Shown one piece after another: positions 31,880-41,269 of a stretch of DNA of 64,000 nucleotides. The DNA is from CAVZRC01 sp963777695. GTDB lineage: Bacteria; Planctomycetota; Planctomycetia; Isosphaerales; Isosphaeraceae. The stretch is taken from positions 3,224,001 through 3,288,000 of the forward strand of contig CAVZRC010000003.1 of the NCBI GenBank assembly GCA_963777695.1. The letters run 5' to 3'. Within the stretch, counting starts at the first letter, position 1, and the number at the start of each line of letters is the position of its first letter. The notes under the pieces are model-generated. The model ran no database searches. It was not told the origin of the DNA and worked only from the letters and a program-made list of their open reading frames with translations. Made by a program: the position numbers and the translations under genes.

Positions 31880-32118
31880 CGGTGGGGGTTGAGAACGTTA
31901 TATTCATCCATTTGCGGATCGTCCCAACCGTCCTGCCCGAAGACCTTCATCGCGAGGGGATAGGCAGCCCTCACCTCATCGGCCAAGGCACGGATACGGT
32001 CGTAGACGTCGGCCTTGACGATGACGTACTCGGTTTGTGTCTCTGGATCGGCGAGCCGAACCGGCTCCTCGCCTGCCCCCTGGATCTCTTGCCGCTGTTC
32101 GGGGGTGAGAGTGGCCAT
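31876..32118 (-). CDS. Putative antitoxin of the MazF-like toxin
   Basis: 80 residues, start ATG 32118 with AAGGAG at good spacing. Sequence: MATLTPEQRQEIQGAGEEPV, RLADPETQTEYVIVKADVYDRI. It lacks an obvious AbrB/MazE DNA-binding domain; the acidic C-terminus (DDPQMDEYNV) may bind the toxin. Its role is inferred from position: it precedes and overlaps the toxin gene by 4 nt. Confidence 0.75.
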   Translation of the reverse strand: MATLTPEQRQEIQGAGEEPVRLADPETQTEYVIVKADVYDRIRALADEVRAAYPLAMKVFGQDGWDDPQMDEYNVLNPHR

Positions 32119-32221
32119 AGGGCGCTCCTTCTGTACTAATAACCCTGAAAATCTTGTACGGCGCAAGACTTCATAAGGACCCAAGAAGCAAGGGGTTGCA
32201 TCGGCGAAATACATCGAGAAA

Positions 32222-32268
32222 TTCTTCTCTGTGCCCTCTGTGACTCTGTGGTGAATCCCTTCTGATGA
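32222..32268. repeat. Short repeat-like sequence (CTCTGTG.. type)
   Basis: TTCTCTGTGCCCTCTGTGAC followed by TCTGTGGTGAATCC. The reverse strand reads in protein as HHRVTEGTE, a string I associate with spurious ORFs over a dispersed repeat in many environmental genomes. Only one copy is in this window, so repetition cannot be shown here. Confidence 0.4.
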
Positions 32269-32523
32269 GTTGCGGCTCGGGCGCTCTGATACGAGCATTC
32301 TAACTGAGGTTAGTCCGGTTGTCCCGGGCTGGCAGACCGGAAACCTGGACGCACACCCGGATCGCCCAGGAGAGCTAGGTATGATGTCCCCGGAACCCCC
32401 AATTTCCCCTTGCGCCCCGCGTTGGCCTCGGTCCAGGTCAGGTGTCTGGACGAGGCCCAACCTTGGCCTAGCCGGACCACACCTGCCGTCTGGCGGGAGG
32501 CGTCAGTCGGTTGAATCTAGCTG

Positions 32524-32588
32524 CGTCCCGTCCTCGTTTCCGCGTCCCGTCCTCGTTTCCGCGTCCCGTCCTCGTTTCCGCGTCTCCC
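32524..32588. repeat. 19-bp tandem repeat, three full copies and a partial one
   Basis: CGTCCCGTCCTCGTTTCCG at 32524, 32543 and 32562, perfect, followed by CGTCTCCC. It abuts copy E of the kinase 5' element just beyond the end of the kinase-WD40 gene. Confidence 0.85.
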
Positions 32589-32601
32589 AGGAACAATGCG
32601 A
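32585..32601 (-). repeat. Short copy E of the kinase 5' element core
   Basis: Minus-strand GGTCGCATTGTTCCTGGG matches the core (TCGCATTGTTCCTGG) of copies A-D. Here it lies 3' of a kinase gene and no start codon follows at the usual spacing. Confidence 0.4.
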
Positions 32602-32618
32602 CCGCTCCGTTCTCCATG

Positions 32619-35600
32619 TCACCATGCGAACGGATCGAGCGGGAAGCCGCGGTCCAGCGTCAATGCCTGGAAGTCGGCGCGGCCGCGGAGCGGGTCAAGG
32701 TCTTTGTCTCGATCCATCATGGGAAAGTCGCTCCAGCCCGCTACCAGGGCGCGTCGCAACGTCTCCATAGCCCGATCGGCCAGGGCCGCACGCTCCGAGG
32801 AGGTCGCTGGGGGCGCCGCGTACTCGATCAGGAGACCGAGCTGGGCGTAGCCGCAGGCCAGGTTGTATAGGTCATCAGGCTCGGGATCGAGCAGGGCCAC
32901 CAGCACGTCCCGCTGGTCCCGGATCGAGGCGAGGGCCTCAACCGGCCGTTGGCTGTCTCGGAGGACAATGCCGAGGATCCGGAGGCAAATGCCCAGTCAA
33001 CTCGCCAGATGGCGATGGTCGGACTCGGCCCGCAGCAAAGGCCGGAGCTGGTCCCGGGCATGCTGGTAGTCGCGGATCGCGTCGTCCAGCCGGCCGCTCT
33101 GTAAAGCCTCGGAACCGGACTGCATCAGGCGCCCGGCTTCCTCGAATTCGGCCGCGGCCGAGTTGCCGGGATGAACGACGACGACCTCCGGGACTGACGA
33201 TGGCCGACCACAGGAGGCGCCGACCGCCGGGGAGGGCCGGTCCCAGGCGAGGCCGACGCCCACCAGTCCGTCGGACAGCGCGGCGATGTCCCAGAGTTCC
33301 ACGTCGGGATCGGAGCCGACAAGAGCCAGCCGGCGGCTCGAGGCATCGAAGGCCATGTCCCTGAGTTTCCCGTTCCACTCCGGGAAGCTCAGCAGCGGCT
33401 CGAAGGACAGGGGGTCGCGCAGCACCACGCGATGGTCCACCCCGCCGGTGGCCAGGAGGCGTCCGTCGGGGCTCAGGGCCAAGCACTCGACGGCCCCCTC
33501 GTCGGCGCCCTCGAGCCGGTGGCCGGGCGAGAGGCCGGGGAGTGCGACGTTGCCGATCGCTCCGCTCTGGAACGCCACGACCAGGCGGTTGCGTGCGGAG
33601 TCGGCCACGAAGCTGCGGACGCCCCCCGGAAGCGTGACCTGCCGTTCCACGTCGCCGGTGTCAACGTTGCAAAGGAGGACCAAGTCACTGCCGTGGGTGA
33701 CCAGCCGCCGGCCGCCTTCGAGAAAGGCGATCGACCCGATCCGGCCAACCGTAGCGAACCGGCGGACCGGGCGGCCGGTCGCGAGGTCCCACACGACGGC
33801 GTTCCCGCCCGAGTCGCCGCTGGCAATCCGCCCACCGGCCGGGTCGAAGGCCAGCGAGTGGACCATCTGAGGCGTGGCGAACTGGGTCCGGACTTCGCCC
33901 GTGTTGACGTCCCGGACCACGATCCGATGCGTCATGGAAGGCGACCAATTCCAACTGCCTGTCGCCAGGAGCGATCCACTCGGGCTGTAGGCCAGTGCGG
34001 AGCCAAGCCCGGGCTCGGTCCCGAGCTTGCGTGGGGCGGCTCCCGGGACTGACACGTCCCAGGTGACGATCTTCGCTCCGAGTGCCGCCAACTGCTCCAG
34101 GCAAGGGTGCGCCGCCACGTGCAGGATCTCGACGAAGTCGCCCGTGAGCCGCTGCCGGACGTGGTGCCGGCCCGCGACCCGATACAGGAAGACCGTCTGT
34201 TTCGAGTCGGTGGTCGCGGCGACATATTCGCCGTCGGGAGACCACTCGACCTGACCCATCCACGCGGACCCGGGGAGCGTGGCCAGTTCCTGCCCGGTCT
34301 GGGTGTCCCAGATCCGGGCGGTATAGTCGCCGCTCACGGTGGCGATGGCCCCGCCGTCCGGGCTGAACGCAACGTCGTTCACGACGCCGCGGTGACCGCG
34401 GAGGGTGCCGAAGTGCTGGCGCTGCGCCACGCTCCAGAGCGTCGTGGTGCTGTCACCGGATGCGGCCGCGAGCATCGTTGCGTCGGCGCTGAAGGCGAAG
34501 GAGCGGATCCGACCCAGGCGGCCGAGCTCGACCCTGGGTCCGCCCGAGCCGAGCGGCTCCAACACGACGATCCCCCGCTCCGTCCGGGCGAGCCAACGAC
34601 CGTCGGGGCTCAGGGCGAAGGGCGAGTCCTCGAATGTGCCGGCGAGGGCGCCGGTGACCGCGTCGTGGACGGTGATACCGGCGGGCTCGGTCCACCCCAC
34701 GGCGATCCAGTGCCCGGCGGCGTCGATGTCCAGCTCCTTCGGCCGGCTCGATCCACGGGAGATCGGGCGCGGGTCGTTCGGATGCCGCAAGTATCCGTGA
34801 ACACGACGCCGTGATCGCGGGTCGCGACGGCCAGACCCCGAGCATCCGGCAGGAACGCGACCTTCGCCTTCTCGGCGACGTCGGTGACCTTGAGGCCGTG
34901 GACGGCGGCGAGGTGCCGTTGCCCACGCACGTCCCAGAAGTCCAGGCCCCTCGTCAAACTGGTGGTGATGAGGGTCCGGCCGTCAGGGTTGAAGGTCATT
35001 GAGCGAATGTCGTCCGAGGGCAGCCTGATCTGGGTCACGAGGCGGATGTCGAGCGTCCCCAGCGTGGCCACGGCCTCGGTCCGCAGGTCGACCAGGTCGC
35101 GACGGGGCGTCGGCATGACGGCGAGTCGAGCGAGACCGTCCAGGGCACGCTCGCGCCAGCCGGGCGGATGGCCGGCCCGCAGTGCCTTCACCTGGCTGAG
35201 CACGGCGTGGTAGCTCTCCACCTGGGCCGCCTCGCGGGCCGTCTCCGCGGCCTCAAGGGCCTGGCTGGCCTCCAGGCGCGCCGATCGTTCGGCGGCCGCC
35301 GAGAGACCCGCTCGCTCGGCCAGGGTTGCGAAACGGCCCGCGGCCAGGAGCGAGCCGACCGTCACCGCGACCAGCAACGCCATCAGGATCCCGCCGAGGG
35401 CCGCGATCCCCGGGTTGTGTCCGGCCCATCTCCGGTATTTTTCCGACGCGCTGATCCGACGCGCACGGATCGGCTCATCGGCGAGGAACCGACCAAGATC
35501 CTCGCCCATCGCCTCGGCCGACTGGTACCGCGCCTCGGCGCCTTCTCGATCGCCTTGAGCACGATCGTCTCCAGGTCCCGCGGGATCCGCGCATCGATGA

Positions 35601-36861
35601 TCCGGGGCTTCGGCGGCCCCTCGGTCTTGATCTGCTCGATCAGCTCGAGCCGGTCCGGGGAGTCGAATCCCGGGCGCAGCGTGAGCAACTCGTAGAGCGT
35701 CAACCCCAGCGCATAGATGTCGGCGCGAGCGTCTCCGACTCCCCGGAACCGCTCGGGGGCCATGTAGCGGAAGGTCCCCAGGATGTCGCCGGTGTGGGTG
35801 AGCCCCTCGTCGTCCCCCTTGGCCAGGCCGAAGTCGGCGATCCAGACGACCCCTGCGTGGTCGAGCAGGAGGTTGCTCGGTTTGATGTCGCGGTGGACGA
35901 GGCCGCTGGCATGGGCGTAGGCCAGCCCTTGCGCCGCCTGGCGGCCGATCTGGGCCACGTTCCGGAAGAAGGGAGCCCGGCGACCCGAATGAAGGGCCGT
36001 CGAGGCCGGACTCCCGGCCCGCAGGACAGCCGAAGGCCCCGGGGTTGTGGTCGGGCCGAGCCCGGCCGTATCGGGATCCGAGAGGACGAAGCCCGAAGCG
36101 TGGCTCGCGTCGAAGGCGAACCGCCTGGTCGCGGCCGGGCCGTTCACGGCGGCCGACAGGGTGCCACCTGGCGGTACGGCCCCGGCGGTCGCGAGCCGAA
36201 CGCTCAGGAGCGACTTCGCGATCCGTCCGAGCGAGGGCACCCGCCGAACGCCGGTCGCCAGGGCCGTCACGGTCCGCCCCGGGCCCCCTGCCCCGCCCGA
36301 CGGCCGCTCGATGCCGCCCAGCCGCGCCAGCTCGGCGATGACCCGGTCGAGCCCCTGGCCCTGGATGAACTGCATCGCGAAGTAGGCCACCTCGTCGTCC
36401 CGGCCGACCTCGAAGACCGGTACGATGTTGGTGTGGTGCAGCCTCGCCGCGGCGCGAGCCTCGCGGCGAAACCGTTCCAGGACCATCGGGTCGTCGGACA
36501 CCAGCCGCGGCAGGACCTTGAGCGCCACGCGGCGGCCCAGTGAGATCTGCTCGGCCTCGTACACCACGCCCATGCCGCCCCGGCCGATCTCGCGGAGGAT
36601 CCGGTAGTCGCCGATCTGTCTCGGCGGTGGATTCGCGGAGCGGCAATCCCGGGCCTCTCGAGTGGCGACACCCATTCGCTCGACGGCGGGCCGGGACAGG
36701 AAATCGGCCGCCTGAGGGAAAGCCTCCAGGAGCCGTTCCACCCGACGGCGGAGCTCGGAGTCCTCGCCGCAGGCGCGATCCAGATAACTGGCCCTGTCCG
36801 CGGCCGTTTCCTTACCCAGCGCGGCAAAGAAAATCGCTTCGATCTGTACGGGGGTGCTCAT
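32619..36861 (-). CDS. Ser/Thr protein kinase fused to WD40 propellers and TPR-like tail; two frameshifts and one in-frame TGA
   Basis: ATG 36861 opens the N-terminal module (MSTPVQIEAIFFAALG). Kinase domain: GRGGMGVVYEAEQ, VALKVLP, a ~120-residue Gly/Ala insert, HRDIKPSNLLL, IADFGLAKGDD, MAPERFRG. The frame breaks near 35540 (EKA / EARYQSAEAMGEDL); a transmembrane helix (LGGILMALLVAVTVGSLLAAG) and a coiled coil follow. A second break is near 34795, followed by many WD40 blades (RGHRGVVNDVAFSPDGG, SGDYTARIWDT). TGA at 32997 interrupts ...HRHLAS before LGICLRILGIVLRD in the same frame, where Trp (TGG) is likely; the tail (LYNLACGYAQLGLL, TLRRALVAGWSDF) ends at 32619. It lies 78 bp after the ECF sigma gene. 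Either pseudogene or error-laden sequence. Confidence 0.8.
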
Positions 36862-36881
36862 GGAATCGCTCCCATTCCGGA

Positions 36882-36925
36882 TGACTCCAGGAACAATGCG
36901 ACGTATCCACCCCCAACCCCTCAAT
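36882..36925 (-). repeat. Conserved kinase 5' element, copy D (between ECF sigma and kinase)
   Basis: Minus-strand GATTGAGGGGTTGGGGG, GGATACGTCGCATTGTTCC, GGAGTCAT. Here it occupies the short spacer between the sigma-factor stop (36939) and the kinase start (36861), which is probably its original context. Confidence 0.6.
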
Positions 36926-36938
36926 CGCCCTGCACTTT

Positions 36939-37514
36939 TCAAGCGTTGGGTGAGATGTCCCGATCCTTCAGCTCGGCGTAGAGCCAGGTGCGAGCATAAG
37001 TCCAGTAGCGCTCGACGGTCGCCAGCGAGATCCCCATGACCAGGGCGATCTCGGGCATGGTCAGCCCGGCGAAGAAGCGCAGCTTGACCACCTCGGCCCT
37101 GGCCGGGTCTTCCCCCGCCAGCTTGCTGAGCGCTTCGTCCAGGGCGACGATCTCATCGGTGGATTCTTCCGCCAGCGACGCCGCGGCCTCCCAATCGACC
37201 CGATTGCGACCCCCGCCGTGCTTGAGACGTTTCTTTCGGCGGGCGCGCTCGACCAGGATTCGCCGCATCGCCTCGGCGGCCGCCGCGAAGAAGTGCCCGC
37301 GGCTGTCCCAGTCCGGCTGGGCATCCGAATCGACCAGGCGTAGGTACGCCTCATGGACCAGGTCCGTGGCCTGGAGCGTCTGTCCCGGCGACTCGTGCCT
37401 GAGCCGATCGGCCGCCAGTCGGCGCAACTCGTCGTAAACCAGTGGCAGCAATCGATCCGCTGCGCCCGGGTCGCCGACGGCCATCGCGTTCAGGATTTGC
37501 GTTACCTCGCGCAT
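36939..37514 (-). CDS. ECF-type sigma factor (2), kinase-linked
   Basis: 191 residues, intact. Region 2: LLPLVYDELRRLAADRLRHE, LQATDLVHEAYLRLVD, HFFAAAAEAMRRILVERARRK; region 4: LSKLAGEDPARAEVVKLRFF, MPEIALVMGISLATVERYWTYARTWLYAEL (helix-turn-helix). This is the planctomycete ECF group found next to Ser/Thr kinases. The kinase-WD40 gene follows 78 bp downstream on the same strand. Start ATG at 37514; the short N-terminus (MREVTQILNAM) is typical. Confidence 0.92.
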   Translation of the reverse strand: MREVTQILNAMAVGDPGAADRLLPLVYDELRRLAADRLRHESPGQTLQATDLVHEAYLRLVDSDAQPDWDSRGHFFAAAAEAMRRILVERARRKKRLKHGGGRNRVDWEAAASLAEESTDEIVALDEALSKLAGEDPARAEVVKLRFFAGLTMPEIALVMGISLATVERYWTYARTWLYAELKDRDISPNA

Positions 37515-38165
37515 GAGCCGTATCCGAAGTGTCCCTGAAAGTCCATGTGCTCGACGCCCCCGGACCGCTCGTCACGCGAGTGAAGGGCCACGTCCGAACC
37601 CGAGACCCGGCCGATTCAAGGCCGAATCGCTGCAACTAGTGTCCGGAAAGTCCCGGATCGATCATCTCGTGATGCGAGGCGCTGCATCTACGATCTCGGC
37701 TCAACGAAACATCTCAGCCCGTACGACGATCCGTCCCACGGGAAAACCCGTGAGTGTCATTGGAACCGGCGGCTTTGCCCGCCCGAGATATCAGAGTGGT
37801 CTGAATGCAGGGTGGTCAGATTCGATCCGAGGAGAACCGGGACCGAGAGCCGGCCGACTCGCACGCACGCACTGGCACGATTGAGGCCGGTTCTCCGCCC
37901 CAAAATCTCCTCAGCATCACAACAATTGTGACGCACGCTACGTCTCGATTCAAGTCTCCATCTCAATCCACAGATATGTCGGTCCGAATTCAAGGAGGGT
38001 GAGGCCCCGTCGTGACCGATGCCCCGAATGGGCTCGGACAGGGCCCTGCCCCGCGAAAATGGGCCGGTTCCGGCGGCGCGAAGCCCGACTTCAGGCGGGT
38101 TCTGCTCACGATGAATCGCTTCGAGGGATTTCCGGGAAGAGCGGAACGTCACGAACCGAAACCGC
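37515..38165. other. Intergenic, no supported gene
   Basis: About 650 bp upstream of the ECF sigma gene and downstream of the pterin dehydratase. Open frames here are arginine/serine-rich and match no family. It should hold the sigma-kinase promoter, but I cannot point to one. Confidence 0.5.
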
Positions 38166-38528
38166 TCACGCCCGGATCCGAACGGGCACCTGATTGATCT
38201 TGGCCGCCAGGATGAAATCATTCTCGGTCAGGCCCTTGACGGCGTGGGTCGTCAGGACGATCGTCGCTTTGCGGTAGCCTTCGAGGTGCAGGTCGGGGTG
38301 ATGCTCCTCCTCCTCGGCGAGGGCGGCGACGGCGTTGAAGAAGTCGATCCCGGCCATGAAGTCCTTCAACGTCCACGAGCGGGATATTTGCCGGCCCTCC
38401 GGGTCGAGCGTCCAGCCTTCGACGTTGCGAATCGTCGCCTCGGCCTCCTCGCGGGAGAGCGGAGCGACACCGCCCTCGCAGGGGACGCACTTCTTCCGAA
38501 TCAATTCGTCTTGTGTCGGTGCGTTCAC
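38166..38528 (-). CDS. phhB: 4a-hydroxytetrahydrobiopterin dehydratase (PCD/DCoH family)
   Basis: 120 residues from a GTG start at 38528 with GGAGG 8 nt upstream. Key features: CVPCEGGVAPLSREEAE at the N-terminus, WTLDPEGRQISRSW, and the active-site motif EEEHHPDLHLEGYRKATI with the catalytic His pair, then HAVKGLTENDFILAAKI. It dehydrates pterin-4a-carbinolamine in the cytoplasm, supporting aromatic amino-acid hydroxylases or other pterin use. It lies 31 bp downstream of panB on the same strand, likely the last gene of a three-gene operon. Confidence 0.93.
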   Translation of the reverse strand: MNAPTQDELIRKKCVPCEGGVAPLSREEAEATIRNVEGWTLDPEGRQISRSWTLKDFMAGIDFFNAVAALAEEEEHHPDLHLEGYRKATIVLTTHAVKGLTENDFILAAKINQVPVRIRA

Positions 38529-38559
38529 GAGAGAATCCTCCGTCCGGGCCGGGGGTCAT

Positions 38560-39360
38560 CTATCGGAAGCTCTCGAGCTCGCCCGGAAACCGCCCCTCGG
38601 CGACGTCCGCGACATAGGCCGCGACGGCCGTGCGGATCTGCTGGCCCAGCTCGAGGTAGTGGCGGACGAACCTGGGCCGGAACTGCTCGAACAGGCCCAG
38701 CATGTCGTTGACGACGAGCACCTGGCCGTCGCAATGGGGCCCGGCACCGATGCCGATCGTCGGGATGGACACCTGCTCGGTCACCCGGGCGGCGAGACTG
38801 CTGGGGATGCACTCGAGGACGACGGCGAAGGCCCCGGCCGCGGCGACGGCCCGGGCATCGGCGAGGATCTGCTCGGCGGAGCGCTGGACCTTGTGACCGC
38901 CCAGCCTCCGGATCGCCTGGGGCTGGAGTCCGACATGTCCCATCACGGGAATCCCCACGTCGACCAGGGCGCGGATCGTTGCCGACATGCCGGTGCCGCC
39001 CTCCAGCTTCACGGCCTGGCAGTTCGTCTCCTTGAGGAGCCGGCCGGCCGACCGGATGGCCTGCCTGGGCGAGACCTGGTAGCTGAGGAATGGCAGGTCC
39101 GCCACGACCAGCGCGCGTCGCGAGGCGCGCGCAACCATCTCCGCGTGATAGACCATCTGGTCGAGGGTGACGCGGAGCGTCGTCTCCCAGCCCTGGACCG
39201 CGGTGCCCAGCGAATCGCCGACCAGCAGGCAATCGACGCCGGCCCCATCGAGCAGCCGGGCGGTCGGGAAGTCGTAGGCCGTCAGCATGCTGATCCGGCG
39301 CCGTTGCGACTTCCATGCCGCGAAATCCGGGATAGTCACGGGCCGAACATCATCGGGCAT
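38560..39360 (-). CDS. panB: 3-methyl-2-oxobutanoate hydroxymethyltransferase (PanB)
   Basis: 266 residues from ATG 39360 (MPDDVRPVTIPDF), GGAG upstream. Signature elements: MLTAYDFPTARLLDGAGVD, LVGDSLGTAVQGWETT with the Mg-binding Asp, CQAVKLEGG, MGHVGLQPQAI, VLECIPSSLAARV with the catalytic Glu, and PTIGIGAGPHCDGQVLV. It makes ketopantoate for pantothenate/CoA synthesis. Full length and intact. Its start overlaps the 3' end of the glycosyltransferase gene by 11 nt, so translation is probably coupled. Confidence 0.96.
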   Translation of the reverse strand: MPDDVRPVTIPDFAAWKSQRRRISMLTAYDFPTARLLDGAGVDCLLVGDSLGTAVQGWETTLRVTLDQMVYHAEMVARASRRALVVADLPFLSYQVSPRQAIRSAGRLLKETNCQAVKLEGGTGMSATIRALVDVGIPVMGHVGLQPQAIRRLGGHKVQRSAEQILADARAVAAAGAFAVVLECIPSSLAARVTEQVSIPTIGIGAGPHCDGQVLVVNDMLGLFEQFRPRFVRHYLELGQQIRTAVAAYVADVAEGRFPGELESFR

Positions 39361-40861
39361 GCGGATGCTCCTCGATAACGACCAGGTCGGCGATGATGAC
39401 CTCGGGGCGATCCACAATGACCTTGTATCGTCGCCGTACCGCGTCGTGCAAGGCCATTCGCCGAGGGTCGCCCGGACGGTCGCCCAGATCGGCGAAATAG
39501 CGAGCCCCCCGGCGCCGGTAGCATTCGACCAGCTCGAGCGGGTCCTGGACGTCCCCCTCGACACCCCATTCTCCGGCCGCCCGTCGCACGGAGGAAGGCG
39601 TCCACTCCAGCCGGCAGCCGCGTCGGTCGGCCTGGTAGAGCATCGCTTCCGGGGCGACGACCCACGCATCGACGGGCGTCTCGCTCGCGACCGCCCGCGA
39701 CGCCGCCACCAGTCCATCCCACTCGTCCGGCATCCGCCACGTCAACCTGGCCTGGAGGAGGCAGAGCACGATCAAGACTCCGAAGCAGGCGAATGCGGCG
39801 ACGCGGCACGAGGCGGCCAGCCGATTCATCGTGTAGCCGATCCCCGCGGCCACCGCCGGCGCCAGGATCAGGAAATAGTATTCATGATGCAGCTTCCGGG
39901 CCAGGATCGCCAGCGTGGCCGATGCGGCGAGCGTCCAGATCCACCAGAGTCGGCATCGGCCGTCTCCGGTCGATCGCGATAAGCCCCAGGCGGCCAGGAT
40001 CATCCCCATCGGCGTGAACGCCCGGAGGAAGAGAAATCGGAAGACCAGCACCCAGGTGCCGCGACTCGGAAGGGCTGAGGGACCGAGCAGGCCCAGCCAG
40101 ATGGCGCGATTGTCGGCCGAGGCCCGGGAGCCGCTCCCCGACGCGACGAGGTCGTCGGCCCAGGCGTACCACGAGAGCGCCGGCAGGAGCGTCGCGCATG
40201 CCAGGAGGATGCCGCTGATGCGACGCCTCCGGAGGATCGCGAGGACCAGTGGCACCAGCAGGAAGGCGGCGCTGATCTTGATCGCGAATCCCAGGGCCAG
40301 CAGCGTCCAGCCGGCGACGAGCCAGTGCCGACGTGCACCCGATTCGTAGCGATCCCAGCAGGCCAGTCCCGCCACGGCGGCGCCCAGCATGGCGAGATCG
40401 GGCTGGAAGGCGCGGCCATATCGAATCGTGATCGGGAAGACCGCGAACGACGCGACGGCGAAATAGGCCGCGCGTCGGCATCCTCTCCGCCTCATCAGCT
40501 CGAAGAGCCCCCAGCTCGCGACCATGGTCGCCAGAGCCGAGAGGGCCCGACCGGACTCGTCCAGGGTCAGGCCCGCGATCCGTCTCAGGCCGACGACCCC
40601 GAACTCATACAACGGCGGCTCGACCAGGAAGTAATTGGGGAACGGCGCCGTATCGAGCCGGGGCCTGAGCAGCCCCGAGCCCCGCTCGAGATTGCGCGCC
40701 ACCATGGCCGTCGGGATCTGCCTGCCGACGTAATTCTCGACGATCGGCTGATCGATGTGGATGAGCCGGATCAGGAGGGTCCCCGCCAGGAGCAGGCCCA
40801 GCGGCCATCCCCCGCCCGTCGCGTCCCCCCGCCGAGGGTTGTCTCGGTCGTCGGAATCCAT
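39350..40861 (-). CDS. Membrane glycosyltransferase, ArnT/PMT-like (GT-C fold)
   Basis: 503 residues from ATG 40861, chosen because GGAGGT lies 6 nt upstream. About ten to twelve hydrophobic helices (WPLGLLLAGTLLIRLIHI, ALGFAIKISAAFLLVPLVLAI, VAAFACFGVLIVLCLLQA) follow an N-terminal loop with acidic residues (DQPIVENYVGRQIPTAMVARNL) in the place of the catalytic Asp loop of lipid-linked sugar transferases. The soluble C-terminus has DEWDGLVAASR and RYKVIVDRPEV. It probably moves a sugar from a polyprenyl phosphate to an acceptor outside the membrane; donor and acceptor unknown. It overlaps panB by 11 nt. Divergent from the CBS gene. Confidence 0.8.
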   Translation of the reverse strand: MDSDDRDNPRRGDATGGGWPLGLLLAGTLLIRLIHIDQPIVENYVGRQIPTAMVARNLERGSGLLRPRLDTAPFPNYFLVEPPLYEFGVVGLRRIAGLTLDESGRALSALATMVASWGLFELMRRRGCRRAAYFAVASFAVFPITIRYGRAFQPDLAMLGAAVAGLACWDRYESGARRHWLVAGWTLLALGFAIKISAAFLLVPLVLAILRRRRISGILLACATLLPALSWYAWADDLVASGSGSRASADNRAIWLGLLGPSALPSRGTWVLVFRFLFLRAFTPMGMILAAWGLSRSTGDGRCRLWWIWTLAASATLAILARKLHHEYYFLILAPAVAAGIGYTMNRLAASCRVAAFACFGVLIVLCLLQARLTWRMPDEWDGLVAASRAVASETPVDAWVVAPEAMLYQADRRGCRLEWTPSSVRRAAGEWGVEGDVQDPLELVECYRRRGARYFADLGDRPGDPRRMALHDAVRRRYKVIVDRPEVIIADLVVIEEHPHAR

Positions 40862-40964
40862 CTCAAGACCTCCGAATCCGTTCGACATGGCCCGCGAGAT
40901 CCCGGCCCCGAGTTCCGACACCCCTCGCTGAACACCACCCGATGATGCGAGCTTCGAAGCCGTG

Positions 40965-40986
40965 ACCACGGTCGTGAGACCGTGGT
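40965..40986. repeat. Hairpin (9-bp perfect stem)
   Basis: ACCACGGTC, loop GTGA, GACCGTGGT, in the divergent region between the glycosyltransferase and CBS genes. No T-tract on either side, so not a terminator; possibly a repeat element or an operator. Confidence 0.5.
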
Positions 40987-41269
40987 TCGGACGGGATGAA
41001 GGTCCTCCAACCTCGGGCGTCAGCCCGATCCGGAGCGCGGTGGCGTTAAGCGAGGAGTCTCCGAATTCCTTCGTGATTTTCGGGCGCGATGCGGTCCAAG
41101 AGCGAGCCTTGCCGATCTTGCCCGATCGCGAAAAAACCATTTGCAATGGCGAGGGAATCTTGACACGATGGGGCTTCGTATCAATTCCAATCCTCAGGTC
41201 GAGAGCACGGTCGGTGGACTCCTGAAGCCCCAGGCTGCGCTCGCTCCATGTCCACCAGGGAGAGCCCTT

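Noticed and set aside
37757..38221. 154-codon minus-strand frame upstream of the ECF gene
   Set aside because: Ser/Arg-rich, overlaps the true pterin dehydratase end, no ribosome-binding site.
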